Shown here piece by piece: positions 50,869-61,526 of a stretch of 64,000 nucleotides of DNA. The position numbers and the translations under genes are program-made. The notes beneath the pieces are model-generated. The model saw nothing but the letters and a program-made list of their open reading frames with translations. It had not been told where the DNA came from and did no database searches. Every line of letters starts with the position of its first letter. Within the stretch, counting starts at the first letter, position 1. The stretch lies in contig NZ_FRDA01000003.1 in assembly GCF_900143095.1 (NCBI RefSeq), positions 434,001-498,000 on the forward strand, read 5' to 3'. The stretch is from Pseudomonas asturiensis. GTDB lineage: Bacteria; Pseudomonadota; Gammaproteobacteria; Pseudomonadales; Pseudomonadaceae.

Positions 50869-50900
50869 CCCTCGCAAGCCCGCTTGCGAGGGTTTTTTTT
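50869..50900 (+). terminator. terminator of maeA
   Basis: CCCTCGCAAG-CCCG-CTTGCGAGGG hairpin followed by eight T. Confidence 0.88.
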
Positions 50901-51078
50901 AGCCTGTTCAGTACCTTGGCCGCGCGTTGGCGACGCTGCGGTGAAATAAAATTCATCCAACAGTGGGTTCGCATGATTTTCACATAAAATTGATAGGCGG
51001 CTGCTTACAGTCCGCTCCATCGGAGAGTTGCCTGACTCTGGGTGTCCCGATGCATATCCATTCCATAAGCAGACCGCG

Positions 51079-52719
51079 ATGCCGAGAATAAGAAGTGTTC
51101 GACCTGAGTGTGTAACGTTACTGGCCAGCGGTTTTTTATTAGTCGGCTTCAATGTCAATCTTTGGCAGCATCTTTTCGCGATAACCAGCGCTGACACCAA
51201 GGGCATCGCCATGCGCATTGCGTTTGGCGTAATGATCTTCTGTGTGTTCAATATCTTCCTGACGCTCATTGCGTTCAGGCGTATTTTCAAACCGGTGCTG
51301 ACCCTGATGTTCATGATCAGCGCCGGGGTGGTCTATTTCATGACCGAATACGGCGTGATGATCGACGCCGGCATGTTCCGCAATTTCGCGGAAACCAATG
51401 TGACTGAAGTGCAAGGGTTGCTCTCCCTGAAACTGATTGTCTACATCCTGTTGCTGGGTGTTCTGCCGTCTTTTCTGCTATGGAAAACCCCCATCAATTA
51501 CCGCCGCTGGCACCGCGAGTTGTTCAGCAAGCTGGTGGTGGGCGTGGTGTGCAGTCTGGTGATCGGCGGGGCAGCGCTGGCCAATTACCAGGGGCTGTCT
51601 TCCCTGTTTCGCAATCACCATGAACTGCGCTTGATGGTGGTGCCGAGCAACTACATTGGCGCATCGGCGGGCTATCTGAGCGAGCAGATCATCTCGGCCC
51701 AGCGGCCGTTCGTGAAGCTGGGTGAAGACGCGAAGCGCTCACCAGACTGGGCGACGCACACCCGCAAGTCGTTGACAGTATTGGTAGTCGGCGAGAGTGC
51801 CAGGGCTGAAAACTTCGGGATTCTTGGTTATGGCCGCAATACCACCCCGAATCTCAACAAAGAGAGTGGTCTGGTGGCCTTTACCGACGTGTATTCGTGC
51901 GGGACTGAAACGGCCGTGTCGGTGCCGTGCATGTTTTCCAATATGGGACGCAAGGATTACAACGCCACCAAGGCGCGTAATCAGGAAGGGTTGCTTGATG
52001 TCCTCAAGCGCGCCGGGATCGATGTGATCTGGCGTGATAATCAGGCCGGTTGCAAGGGCACCTGCGACCGCGTGGCTTTTCAGGATGTAAGCAATCTCAA
52101 GGACCCATCGTTGTGCAACAACCATGAGTGCCGGGACGAGATCTTGCTGCAAGGTCTGGAAGGGTTTATCGACAGTCTCGACAAAGACACCGTGCTGGTC
52201 CTGCATCAGATGGGCAGCCATGGTCCTGAATACTTCAAGCGTTACCCTAAAGCATTTGAAACGTTTACTCCGGTGTGTGAAAGCAACGCGCTGAACAATT
52301 GCAGCCGCGACAGTATCGTCAATGGTTACGACAATACCTTGCTGTACACCGATCATGTGCTGTCGAAACTGATCGATGTGCTGCGCGCCCATCAGAACAA
52401 CGTCGACACGGCCATGATCTATCTTTCCGACCATGGCGAATCATTGGGTGAATACAATCTTTTCCTGCATGGCACGCCGTACCTGCTGGCCCCGGATCAG
52501 CAGAAACATGTCCCCATGATGATCTGGTTGTCGGACAGCTATCAACATTCGTTTGCCGTCACTCCGGAGTGCCTGGCCAAGGAACGCAATGCGCCGCTCA
52601 GCCAGGATAATCTCTTTCATTCCATGCTCGGTTTGCTGAAAGTCGACACGAAGGTTTATAACCCCGGCCTGGACATGTTTGCCCGGTGCCGCAGTGAGGT
52701 GGCGGCCAGCGCTCAATGA
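51079..52719 (+). CDS. eptA: lipid A phosphoethanolamine transferase (EptA type)
   Basis: The 546-aa inner-membrane enzyme has about five N-terminal transmembrane segments (to residue ~185) and a periplasmic sulfatase-fold domain. Motifs: VVGESARAENFGILGYGR (metal site), nucleophile Thr in CGTETAVSVPCMFS, and SDHGESLGE plus HGTPY for zinc. Several Cys pairs suggest disulfides. It adds phosphoethanolamine to lipid A, reducing affinity for cationic peptides. No two-component genes adjoin. The ATG at 51079 begins MPRIRSVRPE. Confidence 0.9.
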   Translation: MPRIRSVRPECVTLLASGFLLVGFNVNLWQHLFAITSADTKGIAMRIAFGVMIFCVFNIFLTLIAFRRIFKPVLTLMFMISAGVVYFMTEYGVMIDAGMFRNFAETNVTEVQGLLSLKLIVYILLLGVLPSFLLWKTPINYRRWHRELFSKLVVGVVCSLVIGGAALANYQGLSSLFRNHHELRLMVVPSNYIGASAGYLSEQIISAQRPFVKLGEDAKRSPDWATHTRKSLTVLVVGESARAENFGILGYGRNTTPNLNKESGLVAFTDVYSCGTETAVSVPCMFSNMGRKDYNATKARNQEGLLDVLKRAGIDVIWRDNQAGCKGTCDRVAFQDVSNLKDPSLCNNHECRDEILLQGLEGFIDSLDKDTVLVLHQMGSHGPEYFKRYPKAFETFTPVCESNALNNCSRDSIVNGYDNTLLYTDHVLSKLIDVLRAHQNNVDTAMIYLSDHGESLGEYNLFLHGTPYLLAPDQQKHVPMMIWLSDSYQHSFAVTPECLAKERNAPLSQDNLFHSMLGLLKVDTKVYNPGLDMFARCRSEVAASAQ

Positions 52720-52860
52720 GCCTGCCTGTGTCAGAAATCGCCGCCAAACCGGCTATTGCCATCACTCATTTGGATGAAGATGCTCAAGACCCGGACGACA
52801 GATGCGCGATAACACCCGGTCGCGATATATACTGCGCGCCATTGTTGAAGGGAGAGCCGT

Positions 52861-53994
52861 GTGGCCATCGATATTCACTGGATTCGCGACGACGACAGCC
52901 TCGCCCAGCATTGCGCTCAGTGGCAGTCTCTGCCGTTCGTTGCGCTCGACACCGAGTTCATGCGGGTCGACACTTTTTACCCGATCGCTGCGTTGCTGCA
53001 GATCGGCGACGGCTCACGTGCCTGGTTGATTGATCCGTTGTTGATCAACGACTGGACGCCACTGGCTGCGTTGCTTGAAAACCCCGAGGTCATCAAGGTC
53101 GTGCATGCGTGCAGCGAAGACCTTGAAGTCCTGCTGCGCCTGACCGGCAGCCTGCCGGTTCCGCTGTTCGACACTCAGTTGGCCGCCGCTTACCTGAATC
53201 TCGGTTTTTCCATGGGTTATTCGCGTCTGGTGCAGGAGGTGCTCAACATCGACCTGCCCAAGGGTGAAACCCGCTCCGACTGGCTGCAGCGTCCGCTGTC
53301 GGAAACCCAGATCAGCTATGCGGCTGAAGATGCCGTGCACCTGGCCGAGCTGTTCGGAGTGCTTCGTCCGCGTCTTTCCGATGACAAGTACGCCTGGTTG
53401 CTGGAAGACGGTGCCGAGCTGGTCGCCAACCTGCGCCGTGAGGTCGACCCTTACGAGGTCTACCGTGACGCCAAGCTGGCCTGGAAACTGTCCCGTGCGC
53501 AGCTCGCGGTCTTGCGTGGGCTCTGCGCCTGGCGCGAAGTGCAGGCCCGTGCCCGCAACGTGCCGCGTAACCGCATCGTGCGGGAACACTCGCTCTGGCC
53601 GTTGGCCAAGACCCAGCCAGACAACCTTGGCGCACTGGCCCGGGTCGAAGACATGCACCCGCGCACGGTTCGTCAGGACGGTGAATTTCTGCTGGAGCTG
53701 ATCAAGACCGCCGCCAGTACGCCGCCTGAAGAGTGGCCACCTGCGTTGCCGGAGCCATTGCCCATCGATGCCTCGGGTGCCATCAAGCGCCTGCGGATGA
53801 TCGGTCAGCAGTACGCCGAGCAACTGGACATGGCGCCGGAATTGATGCTTCGCAAGAAGACCCTCGAGTCCCTGCTCAAGAGCGGTTACCCCGACGGTCC
53901 CTATCAATTGCCCGATTCGCTGCGTGGCTGGCGTCGCGAATTGATGGGCCAGGCGCTGCTCGACAGTCTGGCGACTCCGGGAGAACAGCCTTGA
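52861..53994 (+). CDS. rnd: ribonuclease D
   Basis: RNase D (377 aa) is a 3'-5' exonuclease that trims tRNA precursors. The DEDD catalytic motifs are visible ([37 protein letters not shown]), followed by two HRDC domains. The GTG at 52861 follows GAAGGGAGAGCC. A TATACT at 52828-52833 is a candidate -10. Its stop overlaps the ycgL TTG start. Confidence 0.95.
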   Translation: MAIDIHWIRDDDSLAQHCAQWQSLPFVALDTEFMRVDTFYPIAALLQIGDGSRAWLIDPLLINDWTPLAALLENPEVIKVVHACSEDLEVLLRLTGSLPVPLFDTQLAAAYLNLGFSMGYSRLVQEVLNIDLPKGETRSDWLQRPLSETQISYAAEDAVHLAELFGVLRPRLSDDKYAWLLEDGAELVANLRREVDPYEVYRDAKLAWKLSRAQLAVLRGLCAWREVQARARNVPRNRIVREHSLWPLAKTQPDNLGALARVEDMHPRTVRQDGEFLLELIKTAASTPPEEWPPALPEPLPIDASGAIKRLRMIGQQYAEQLDMAPELMLRKKTLESLLKSGYPDGPYQLPDSLRGWRRELMGQALLDSLATPGEQP

Positions 53995-54284
53995 AACGTA
54001 TCTGCTCGATCTATCGCAGCCCGAAAAGAAATGAAATGTACCTCTACGTCCTGAAAAGCGACGTGCTCAAACGTGTGCCGCCTGAGCTGCTGGTGGCGTT
54101 CGGCACGCCGCATCATGCATTCGATCTGGTGCTCAGTCCTGAGCGGGCACTGTCGCGCGAGGACATTCACAAGGTGCTGGAAAACCTCGACACCCAGGGT
54201 TATCACCTGCAGATGCCGCCTGCCGAAGACGAGTACATCGAGCATCTGCCCGAAGAGCTGCTGCGCCGCAACGATCCGATATGA
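53991..54284 (+). CDS. YcgL domain protein
   Basis: The 97-aa protein begins [20 protein letters not shown] and ends [16 protein letters not shown], typical of the YcgL family of unknown function. The start is TTG at 53991, which overlaps the rnd stop in TTGA, so translation is coupled. The rnd-ycgL pairing is conserved in gammaproteobacteria. Confidence 0.9.
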   Translation: MKRICSIYRSPKRNEMYLYVLKSDVLKRVPPELLVAFGTPHHAFDLVLSPERALSREDIHKVLENLDTQGYHLQMPPAEDEYIEHLPEELLRRNDPI

Positions 54285-54356
54285 TTGACCCTACACGCTT
54301 TAAAGCGACCCACGCCTGACGTGGGTTGACTGTCCCGTTCTTAAGGTTTCTGAAGC

Positions 54357-55289
54357 ATGCGCGTCCTGATTGCCGAGCACGATTACCCCGTATACACCCA
54401 GCTACTGCGCAAGGCCGCGCCTGACCTGGAAGTATTGAGCAGCGGCGACTCCGCCGAGCTGTCTCGAATGGCTTGCGACTGTCCGGTCTGGCTGGGACAG
54501 CCGGATCTGATGGCCAACCTGTTGCGTCAGGGCCACAAGCCCCAATGGCTGCAATCCACCTGGGCCGGCATCACGCCGCTGCTGGTCGATGGCCTGTTTC
54601 GTGAGTATCGCCTGACCCGTGCGGTGGGCATTTTTGGTCAGGTCATGGCGGAGTTCCTGCTGACCTACATGCTCGGTCACGAGCGCGAAGTGCTGGCGCG
54701 TCTGATGAGCCAGGTCGAGCGCAAGTGGGACAACCGTCCGGGCCAGAGCCTGGCTGGGCGCAAGGCGCTGATTGTGGGCGCAGGCGACATCGGTCAACGG
54801 GTTGCCGAGTTTCTGGTGCCGTTTGGTGTGCAGGTGTTCGGCGTCGCTTCTGCGGCGCGCACCCAGGCACCGTTCGTCGAGGTCTCGGCGTTGACCGATA
54901 TCGACGATCGGGTCGGCGACATGGATTACGTCATCAACCTGCTGCCCAACACCCCTGAGACGCAGGATCTGTTCGATGCGAAGCTATTTGCCAGCTTCAA
55001 GTCCTCGGCGCTGTTCATCAACGTCGGACGTGGCGCTGCCGTGGTCGATGCCGATCTGGTCGAGGCCTTGAAGGAAGGTCATCTGGCGGGCGCCGTGATT
55101 GATGTCTGCCGTCAGGAGCCGTTGCCGCAGCGCCATCCCTTCTGGACGGCCTACGGCTTGCTGCTGACCGGGCACAGCTCCGCGCCGACCTCGCCAGTGG
55201 CCATGACTGAATTGTTCGTTGAGAACCTGAAAGCCTGGAACGCCGGTGAAGCGCTGCGCGGGGAAGTGGATTTTTCACGCGGGTATTGA
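54357..55289 (+). CDS. D-2-hydroxyacid dehydrogenase
   Basis: The 310-aa enzyme has the Rossmann GAGDIGQRVAEFL motif near residue 140 and the catalytic triad of the family (Arg in NVGRGAAVVDADL, Glu near the DVCRQEPLP segment, His in LTGHSSAPT). It likely reduces glyoxylate or hydroxypyruvate (GhrA-like), which cannot be settled from sequence. The start ATG lies 73 bp after ycgL. Confidence 0.88.
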   Translation: MRVLIAEHDYPVYTQLLRKAAPDLEVLSSGDSAELSRMACDCPVWLGQPDLMANLLRQGHKPQWLQSTWAGITPLLVDGLFREYRLTRAVGIFGQVMAEFLLTYMLGHEREVLARLMSQVERKWDNRPGQSLAGRKALIVGAGDIGQRVAEFLVPFGVQVFGVASAARTQAPFVEVSALTDIDDRVGDMDYVINLLPNTPETQDLFDAKLFASFKSSALFINVGRGAAVVDADLVEALKEGHLAGAVIDVCRQEPLPQRHPFWTAYGLLLTGHSSAPTSPVAMTELFVENLKAWNAGEALRGEVDFSRGY

Positions 55290-55350
55290 GTGGCTCAAGT
55301 CAGGCTTCGGGAGCACGCTCTCTCACACTCAAACGCGTGATTGACTGAAG

Positions 55351-55380
55351 AAACACCCTTCTTTGAGTGGAAGGGTGTTT
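55351..55380. terminator. bidirectional terminator
   Basis: A perfect 11-bp inverted repeat AAACACCCTTC / GAAGGGTGTTT with 8-nt loop lies between convergent genes. Confidence 0.75.
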
Positions 55381-55429
55381 GCTCTGAGGCAGCGCCGCGT
55401 CGAGACGCGGCGAGAAAACGATCCACGTC

Positions 55430-56023
55430 TTAAAGCGAAAAATCGCCCTCGGCTGCCAGCTGCGCGACCGGCAGGCGCGGGCTTGGCGCTTCGCGGCCCT
55501 GCAGGTATTCAGGCAGTGTCGACTTGTCGCCCTGCTTGCCGACCGCAACGGCAGCATGCAGCGCATAGCCTTCAGGGATATTCAACTCCTTGCGCGTCAG
55601 GTCCTGATCGAAGCCGGCCATGCCATGAGTGTGCCAGCCGCTCAGACTGGCCTGCAGGGCCAGATAACCCCATGCAGAACCTGTATCGAACGTGTGCCAA
55701 AGGGCCGGACCCTCTTCGGTCGCGCCTGGCGCGGTGAACGTGGTCTTGGAAATGACGATCACCAGTGCCGAGGCATGTTGCGCCCAGCTGCGGTTGAATT
55801 CGTTCAGCAGACCCAGGTAACGCTCCCAGTTCGGCGTGTCGCGACGGGCGTACAGAAACCGCCATGGCTGCGAGTTGTAGGCCGAAGGCGCCCAGCGTGC
55901 GGCTTCGAAAAAGCTCAGCAGGGTTTCTTCGGGAATGCTTTCGCCGGTAAAGGCGCGTGGCGACCAGCGCTCGGTGAATTGCGGGTCGATGGAATGTTCT
56001 GCGATGCGAGAGTTTGTGCTCAT
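55430..56023 (-). CDS. nitroreductase family protein
   Basis: The 197-aa flavoprotein has the FMN-binding pattern near the N-terminus (RWSPRAFTGESIPEE and ARWAPSAYNSQPWRFLYA). It reduces nitro compounds or quinones with NAD(P)H. The start at 56023 gives MSTNSRIAEHS; the frame is open upstream without similarity. It is monocistronic. Confidence 0.9.
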   Translation of the reverse strand: MSTNSRIAEHSIDPQFTERWSPRAFTGESIPEETLLSFFEAARWAPSAYNSQPWRFLYARRDTPNWERYLGLLNEFNRSWAQHASALVIVISKTTFTAPGATEEGPALWHTFDTGSAWGYLALQASLSGWHTHGMAGFDQDLTRKELNIPEGYALHAAVAVGKQGDKSTLPEYLQGREAPSPRLPVAQLAAEGDFSL

Positions 56024-56234
56024 GGAAATCCTGTCAAGAAAAGCGCAAAGGGAGCGTGGCTCGATGGGCCGGTGTCGGCAGGCATCGCGTTGACGCGTTG
56101 GAAGCGCTCTAACGCTACTGTTTTGCCTTACTGCTGACAAGAGCCTCGCTACCGGCAGTCGCAAGTGCTTGGCCCGCACTCAATGTGCTACTAGACTGGC
56201 GGCCTTTTCCACAGCCGATACCGTTGTCTGAACC

Positions 56235-56684
56235 ATGGCCGCCAAAGTTGAACCCTTCTGGATCCGCAAGACCCTCGAACAGCTCGACAGCAACGAGTGG
56301 GAATCGCTGTGCGACGGCTGCGGGCTGTGCTGTCTGCAGAAGCTTGAGGACGAAGAAGACAACAGTGTGTACTACACGCGTATCGCCTGTAAGTTGCTGG
56401 ACCTGAAGACCTGTCAGTGTTCCGACTACCCCAATCGCCGGGCGTCGGTACCGGACTGCATTCAGCTCACGCCCGGTCAGGCAGATGAGTTCAAATGGTT
56501 ACCGCCGACCTGCGGGTATCGGCTGGTGAGCGAGGGCAAGGACTTGCCGCTCTGGCATCATCTGGTATGCGGTGATCGGGATGCCGTGCATCACGAGCGT
56601 ATCTCCCAGTCCGGACGCATGCTCAGTGAACTGAGCGTGGCCGAAGACGACTGGGAGGATCACCTGATCTTTCGCGCTGGCTGA
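56235..56684 (+). CDS. YcgN family cysteine-cluster protein
   Basis: The 149-aa protein has many Cys in paired arrangements ([43 protein letters not shown]), the CxxCxxCC pattern of the UPF0153/YkgJ-YcgN zinc/iron-binding family. Function is not established. It is divergent from the nitroreductase gene. Confidence 0.92.
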   Translation: MAAKVEPFWIRKTLEQLDSNEWESLCDGCGLCCLQKLEDEEDNSVYYTRIACKLLDLKTCQCSDYPNRRASVPDCIQLTPGQADEFKWLPPTCGYRLVSEGKDLPLWHHLVCGDRDAVHHERISQSGRMLSELSVAEDDWEDHLIFRAG

Positions 56685-56688
56685 ATGA

Positions 56689-57069
56689 TCAGACGCCGGA
56701 CTTGGGTTCGGTCAGTGCGTCGACGCCGTTAACGGCTGCAGTCTTCACGGCTTTTTCAGCGTTGTCTTTCATCTCAGTCAGTTCTGCGCCGGCACGTTCC
56801 AGGGTGGAGCGTGCGCTTTGCAGGTCGCTGCGACCTTTTTCCATCAGGCTCTTGGCCGAGCAGTGGCCGGTGATGCCGCGTGCCAGAACTGCGCCGCCAA
56901 TGGCCAGTTGAATCAGGCCCAGGAACCCGCCGCGACGCACGCCTTTACCCATCATCAGTACGCCGCCTGCCAGCGAGCCGATGCGCTCCCAGCCTTGCAC
57001 GTTCTGATCGGGATGCGGCTGAAAGGTATCAGGTGTGTCGATACGCTCGATAATCGGGGTGTCGCGCAT
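56689..57069 (-). CDS. DUF2892-type (YgaP-like) membrane protein
   Basis: The 126-aa protein has two short hydrophobic segments (residues ~32-44 and ~49-65) around an Arg/Gly loop, followed by a long amphipathic helix. That is the layout of the YgaP transmembrane domain family. It converges with ycgN, 4 bp apart. Confidence 0.8.
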   Translation of the reverse strand: MRDTPIIERIDTPDTFQPHPDQNVQGWERIGSLAGGVLMMGKGVRRGGFLGLIQLAIGGAVLARGITGHCSAKSLMEKGRSDLQSARSTLERAGAELTEMKDNAEKAVKTAAVNGVDALTEPKSGV

Positions 57070-57146
57070 GATGGCTCTCCAGAGTGGTGTAAGTCGGTTC
57101 AGAGAAACTGACTGCCCGCGAGCGAGACTGGTTCAATGCTTTTGCT

Positions 57147-57647
57147 TCAGGCTTCGCTGGACGGATCGACCTTCTCGCGACCGAACTGAGGGCCTGAGCG
57201 GGTGTTTATGCCTTTTGCCATACGGTCGTAGAGCACGACATTGACCGTGGCCGCCAGGTTCATGCAGCCCTCGGTGGGGATGTAAACCACGTCTTCGCAC
57301 CAGTCGCGAATGTCCTGATCCAGCGAGCCGTCTTCCGGGCCAAAGATATACAGCGCACGATCCGGGTGCGTGTACTCCGGCAGCGCCCTGGCGCCTTCCA
57401 CCAGCTCGACCGCCACGGGAATGCAGCCCAGCGGCAGAATGCTCTTGAGATCCTCAATGCCGATCAACGGGATGTCCTGGTGGATTTTCTTGGTGTCGGT
57501 GATGAAGTCACGCGCGCGCTCATAGCGCTTGCCGGTATAGAACACCGAAGCCACGCCGTAGCAGCCCGCAGCGCGCATGACCGAGCCGACGTTTTCCGGG
57601 GACTTGGGGTTGTAAAGACCGATGCAGGCGTAACGTTTGTTGGCCAC
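57147..57647 (-). CDS. TrmH/SpoU family RNA 2'-O-methyltransferase
   Basis: The 166-aa SPOUT protein has the family motifs NPKSPENVGSVMRAAG near the N-terminus, FGPEDGSL in the middle and CMNLAATVNVVLYDRM at the C-terminus. It should methylate ribose in tRNA or rRNA; target unknown. The start is a GTG at 57647 with no evident Shine-Dalgarno, and the frame continues upstream into the copB 3' end. It lies 50 bp after copB on the same strand. Confidence 0.9.
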   Translation of the reverse strand: MANKRYACIGLYNPKSPENVGSVMRAAGCYGVASVFYTGKRYERARDFITDTKKIHQDIPLIGIEDLKSILPLGCIPVAVELVEGARALPEYTHPDRALYIFGPEDGSLDQDIRDWCEDVVYIPTEGCMNLAATVNVVLYDRMAKGINTRSGPQFGREKVDPSSEA

Positions 57648-57696
57648 GAGGAGGGTGCTCTGGGGAAAACCGCCGATTATACAAGAGTGCCGGACG

Positions 57697-58605
57697 TCAG
57701 AACCACATGCGCACACCGAGCACCAGCCGCGCCTCGCTTGGGTCCTCGCCCTCATCGCGCGCGTAATCGGTGGTTTTGCCATAGGTTCGGTTCCAGGTCA
57801 CGCCGATGTAGGGCGCAAACTCAGGGCGCACTTCGTAGCGCAGCCTGAGCCCGAGTTCGCTATTGGAAAAGCCTGAGCCGATGCCGCGTTGCGGGTCGTT
57901 TTTGCCATACGCGTTGATTTCGGCGGTGGGCTGAAGGATCAACTGGTTGGTCAGCAGCACGTCGTAATCGCCTTCAAGCCGCGCGCCAGTCTGTCCGGCT
58001 TCGCCGAGAAAAGCGGTGGCCTGGACCTCTAGACCGGAAATGGCGGTGCCTTGCACGCCAAACGCCGCCCAGGTCTGGGCAGCGCCGGGTTTGAAATCCT
58101 GACGAGCGCCGGCGACCACGTCCCACCATGGGCTGATGGCGTGCCCCCAGAGTGCCTGCACTTCGGCCTCGTGGGTCTTGCCGTTCAGGCGTTTTCCTTC
58201 CGAGCGCAGCACCAGTCTGTCGATGTCGCCGCCGATCCAGCCGGAAAGATCCCACGCCAGGGCGCTGCCGTCGTCTGCGTTCTGCCATTCCAGTTTCTCG
58301 GCCAGAAAAAACGAGTTGATCGCAGCATCGTGGACCTGATGGCCCGTATGACTGGTGTACACCGCTGCCCGGTCTGCATCGGTGATGGGCGGGATCGGTG
58401 TCCGGCTCTGTTCAGGCGGAGATTGCGTTGCCTGCTTGTCGGGCATGACGTGGCTGGAGTGGTCCATTGCGTGACTCATGCCAGGGTCCATGCCCTCCAT
58501 GTCGGCGGCCGTCGCCTTCGCGGTCATCAGTACCGTGAGGCCCAACACTGCGATGGGCAGGCAAGGGCGGTTCAGCATGACGTGCGATGCCTGAGTCTTT
58601 TTCAT
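57697..58605 (-). CDS. copB: copper resistance outer-membrane protein CopB
   Basis: CopB (302 aa) has a signal peptide (cleavage near ATAADM), a short Met/His-rich copper-binding segment ([19 protein letters not shown]) and a barrel domain ending [10 protein letters not shown]. It sits in the outer membrane and works with CopA to bind or export copper. The ATG overlaps the copA stop by 4 bp. Confidence 0.93.
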   Translation of the reverse strand: MKKTQASHVMLNRPCLPIAVLGLTVLMTAKATAADMEGMDPGMSHAMDHSSHVMPDKQATQSPPEQSRTPIPPITDADRAAVYTSHTGHQVHDAAINSFFLAEKLEWQNADDGSALAWDLSGWIGGDIDRLVLRSEGKRLNGKTHEAEVQALWGHAISPWWDVVAGARQDFKPGAAQTWAAFGVQGTAISGLEVQATAFLGEAGQTGARLEGDYDVLLTNQLILQPTAEINAYGKNDPQRGIGSGFSNSELGLRLRYEVRPEFAPYIGVTWNRTYGKTTDYARDEGEDPSEARLVLGVRMWF

Positions 58606-60341
58606 TCTTCCACCCGCACTTCGCGAAACATGCCCATTTCCATGTGGTACAGCAGGTGACAGTGATACGCCCAGCGCCCGAGCGCGTCGGCGGTCACGCG
58701 GTAGCTGCGTCTGGAGCCCGGCGGCATGTCGATCGTGTGTTTGCGCACTTTGAACCTGCCGTTCTCGTCTTCCAGATCGCTCCACATGCCATGCAGGTGG
58801 ATCGGGTGAGTCATCATCGTGTCGTTGACCAGCACCACGCGGACCCGTTCGCCATATTGAAGCTTCAGGGGCTGGGCGTCCGAGAACTTCACGCCGTCGA
58901 ATGACCAGGCGAATTTCTCCATGTGGCCGGTGAGGTGCAGTTCGATTGTGCGGCCCGGCTCGCGGCCGTCCGGGTCTTCGAAGGTGCTGTGCAGGTCGGC
59001 GTAGGTCAGTACCTTGCGGCCGTTGTTTCTCAGGCCGATGCCCGGGTCGTCGAGTTTGGGCGAGGTGCTCATGGCCTGCATGTCGACCAGCGGGTTATCT
59101 GTCTCGCTGTTCGGGTGCGATTGCATCGTTCGTGTCGGCATGGTGCTGTGATCCATGCCTGGCATGTCATGGCCCATCTGGCTGTGGTCCATGCCCGGCA
59201 TGTTGTCCGGCTTCATGGCGCCATGCTCCATGCCCATGTCGTCCATGCTCAGCAAAGGACGTGGGTCTAACCGTGGCACGGCGGCTGTAAGACCCGGCAC
59301 GCTGGTCAGCGTGCCTCGGGCAAAGCCGCTGCGGTCCATTGCCTGGGCGAAGACGGTGTAGGCCCCATCGGCGGGCTCGACGATCACGTCGAAGGTTTCG
59401 GCCACTGCGATGCGGAACTCATCGACGATCACCGGTTTGACATGCAGGCCGTCGCTGGCGACCACGGTCATCTTCAGGCCGGGGATGCGCACGTCGAAGT
59501 AGGACATGGACGAGCCGTTGATAAAGCGCAGCCGCAGACGCTCGCCGGGCTTGAAAGCACCGGTCCAGTTCATGTCCGGTGCCTGGCCGTTCATCAGGTA
59601 GGTGTAGGTCGCGCCGCTGACGTCCGCCAGATCAGTCGGATTCATCCTCATCTGCGCCCACATAGTGCGGTCGGCCACCGCCGCGCCCCAGCCCTTGTCG
59701 CTGACGTCGCTGATGAAATCGCCAACAGTGCGCTTGTTCTGGTTGTAGTAGTCGGACTGCTTTTTGAGTTTTTTCATCAGCCGGGTCGGGTTTTCGTCCG
59801 TCCAGTCGGTGAGCATGACGACATGCTCGCGGTCGTAGCTGAACGGCTCGGGTTCTTTCGCGTCGATGATCAGCGGCCCGTAAACCCCGGCTTGCTCCTG
59901 AAATCCCGAATGGCTGTGATACCAGTAGGTGCCGTTCTGCCTGACCTTGAAGTGATAGACATACAGGCCGTCCGCAGCGATGCCGTCGAAGCTCAGGCCC
60001 GGCACGCCGTCCATGTTGGCGGGGAGGAGGATGCCGTGCCAGTGAATGGACGTGGTGTCCTTGAGCCGGTTCTTCACCCGCAACGTAACGGTGTCGCCTT
60101 CCCGCCAGCGCAGCAGAGGGCCGGGGAGTCCACCGTTGACCGTCATGGCCGTACGCGGACTGCCGGTGATATTGACGGGCGTTTCGCCGATGAACAGGTT
60201 GAACTCCGTGCCCGACAACTCCAGTAACTGCCCCTGACGCGGCGCAGCCCGGACCGGACTGCGCCAAAGCCCCAGCCCGCCGAGCAGCCCGCCTGCGGTC
60301 AGTCCTTTCACGAAGGTTCGTCTTGATGTTCTGGGAAGCAT
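58602..60341 (-). CDS. copA: multicopper oxidase CopA
   Basis: CopA (579 aa) is a periplasmic copper oxidase. A Tat signal ([10 protein letters not shown]) leads to three cupredoxin domains with all four copper-site motifs: [31 protein letters not shown] and [15 protein letters not shown] Met/His-rich insertion near residues 385-425 (for example [31 protein letters not shown]) should bind Cu(I). It heads the copA-copB operon; no copCD or copRS genes are in the window. Confidence 0.95.
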   Translation of the reverse strand: MLPRTSRRTFVKGLTAGGLLGGLGLWRSPVRAAPRQGQLLELSGTEFNLFIGETPVNITGSPRTAMTVNGGLPGPLLRWREGDTVTLRVKNRLKDTTSIHWHGILLPANMDGVPGLSFDGIAADGLYVYHFKVRQNGTYWYHSHSGFQEQAGVYGPLIIDAKEPEPFSYDREHVVMLTDWTDENPTRLMKKLKKQSDYYNQNKRTVGDFISDVSDKGWGAAVADRTMWAQMRMNPTDLADVSGATYTYLMNGQAPDMNWTGAFKPGERLRLRFINGSSMSYFDVRIPGLKMTVVASDGLHVKPVIVDEFRIAVAETFDVIVEPADGAYTVFAQAMDRSGFARGTLTSVPGLTAAVPRLDPRPLLSMDDMGMEHGAMKPDNMPGMDHSQMGHDMPGMDHSTMPTRTMQSHPNSETDNPLVDMQAMSTSPKLDDPGIGLRNNGRKVLTYADLHSTFEDPDGREPGRTIELHLTGHMEKFAWSFDGVKFSDAQPLKLQYGERVRVVLVNDTMMTHPIHLHGMWSDLEDENGRFKVRKHTIDMPPGSRRSYRVTADALGRWAYHCHLLYHMEMGMFREVRVEE

Positions 60342-60427
60342 GATGGCGGATCCGGTCTGTCGGCTCGTCGCAGGCCAGACGGCCTGCGGGTTCGACGGGA
60401 AGATGCCACAACGCGAAAGGTCGGGGG

Positions 60428-60442
60428 ATTACATTTCAGTCA
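60428..60442 (-). promoter_or_regulatory. CopR-like box upstream of copA
   Basis: On the minus strand TGACTGAAATGTAAT fits the recalled Pseudomonas CopR motif TGACAn5GTAAT except for one base. It is 87 bp upstream of the copA start. Confidence 0.6.
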
Positions 60443-60527
60443 GGTGGCGCCACGTCAACTACGGACGGAGCAGCATGACTGTGCGGGGCGCCATACAACG
60501 ATCTCGCATTCCGTCAGCGCGATCCCG

Positions 60528-60902
60528 TCATTCGTCCTTCTTCATCAACCCCGCCAGGGCGGCGAACGGGTTGTGGGTGGCCTTGGAGGCTTTCGGCGAG
60601 CTGAGCGAGCTGTCGGAGAAATACTGCTGGTCGGTGTAGCGCGAGTGTTCGTTGTCGTGGCAATACAGGCAGAGCAGTTCCCAGTTGGAGCCGTCCTGCG
60701 GGTTGTTGTCGTGGTTGTGGTCGCGGTGGTGCACGGTCAGTTCGCTCAGGCGCTTGCCGGCAAACTCGCGGGCGCAGCGGCCGCAGACGTGCGGGTACAT
60801 GCGCAGGGCCTTGTCGCGATAGCCCATTTCGCGGTCGCGCTGGGCGTCGGCCAGAATGCGGTCCAGCTTGGCAGTGTTGGAAGGAGGATTGGCCGTGCTC
60901 AT
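60528..60902 (-). CDS. YajD-type HNH nuclease family protein
   Basis: The 124-aa protein has two CxxC pairs and an HNH core (HVCGRCAREFAG, LTVHHRDHNHDNNP, NWELLCLYCHDNEH). The family start and length match YajD, whose role is unknown; it may nick DNA. The gene is monocistronic. Confidence 0.88.
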   Translation of the reverse strand: MSTANPPSNTAKLDRILADAQRDREMGYRDKALRMYPHVCGRCAREFAGKRLSELTVHHRDHNHDNNPQDGSNWELLCLYCHDNEHSRYTDQQYFSDSSLSSPKASKATHNPFAALAGLMKKDE

Positions 60903-60967
60903 GGTGTCACCTGTTCGTGTGCGCGTTGAAAGCGGAATGTCGGCAGTTTAGCGCCAGATGAACAAAC

Positions 60968-61444
60968 TCACACCTGCTGCGAGAGCAGTTGCCCGTCGAC
61001 CATGCGCAGGCGTCGCGACAGGGAAATGGCCAGAGCGCGGATGATCTTGGCCGCGATCTTTGGCGCATCCTCAAGCATCTTGTCCAGCGAGTCGCGGCCC
61101 AGATTCAGCAACTGGCAGTGGGTCGCCGCGATGCAACTGGCCGAACGACGCTCGCCGTCCAGTACCGCCATTTCACCAAACGCCCGGCCACGGCGCAGGG
61201 TGGCGATCTCGACCTGCTGGCCGTCGCTGTTGAGCTTCTGCACGGACACGGTGCCCTGATGAATGATGCACATGAAGGTTCCGGCATCGCCTTCGGCGAA
61301 CACGGCTTCACCTTTTTCGATGTCGGTGATGCTGAAGTAACCGGCCACCGCCAGGAAATCGCCCGGCAGCAGGGTATCGAACAGGCCGCAGTCCAGCAGC
61401 ATGTCGCGTATGGCGTTGTTCAGGTTGGACAGTTGTTCTGACAT
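60968..61444 (-). CDS. cyclic nucleotide-binding domain protein without HTH
   Basis: The 158-aa protein is nearly all cNMP-binding beta roll (GEAVFAEGDAGTFMCIIHQG, GRAFGEMAVLDGERRSAS). The phosphate-binding cassette is complete, but the DNA-binding domain of Crp is absent. It may act as a partner or sensor. Confidence 0.86.
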   Translation of the reverse strand: MSEQLSNLNNAIRDMLLDCGLFDTLLPGDFLAVAGYFSITDIEKGEAVFAEGDAGTFMCIIHQGTVSVQKLNSDGQQVEIATLRRGRAFGEMAVLDGERRSASCIAATHCQLLNLGRDSLDKMLEDAPKIAAKIIRALAISLSRRLRMVDGQLLSQQV

Positions 61445-61526
61445 GGTTCGGTCTTGTAATCACGCGTTGGAGAGGGGAGCAGATCCTTGCTCCCGATGCT
61501 AGTAAGACAGGCGTTTGGAGCCAAGT

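Noticed and set aside
52716..53033. 105-codon frame at the rnd start
   Set aside because: It overlaps the rnd coding region by about 170 bp and its second half is an out-of-frame reading of rnd.
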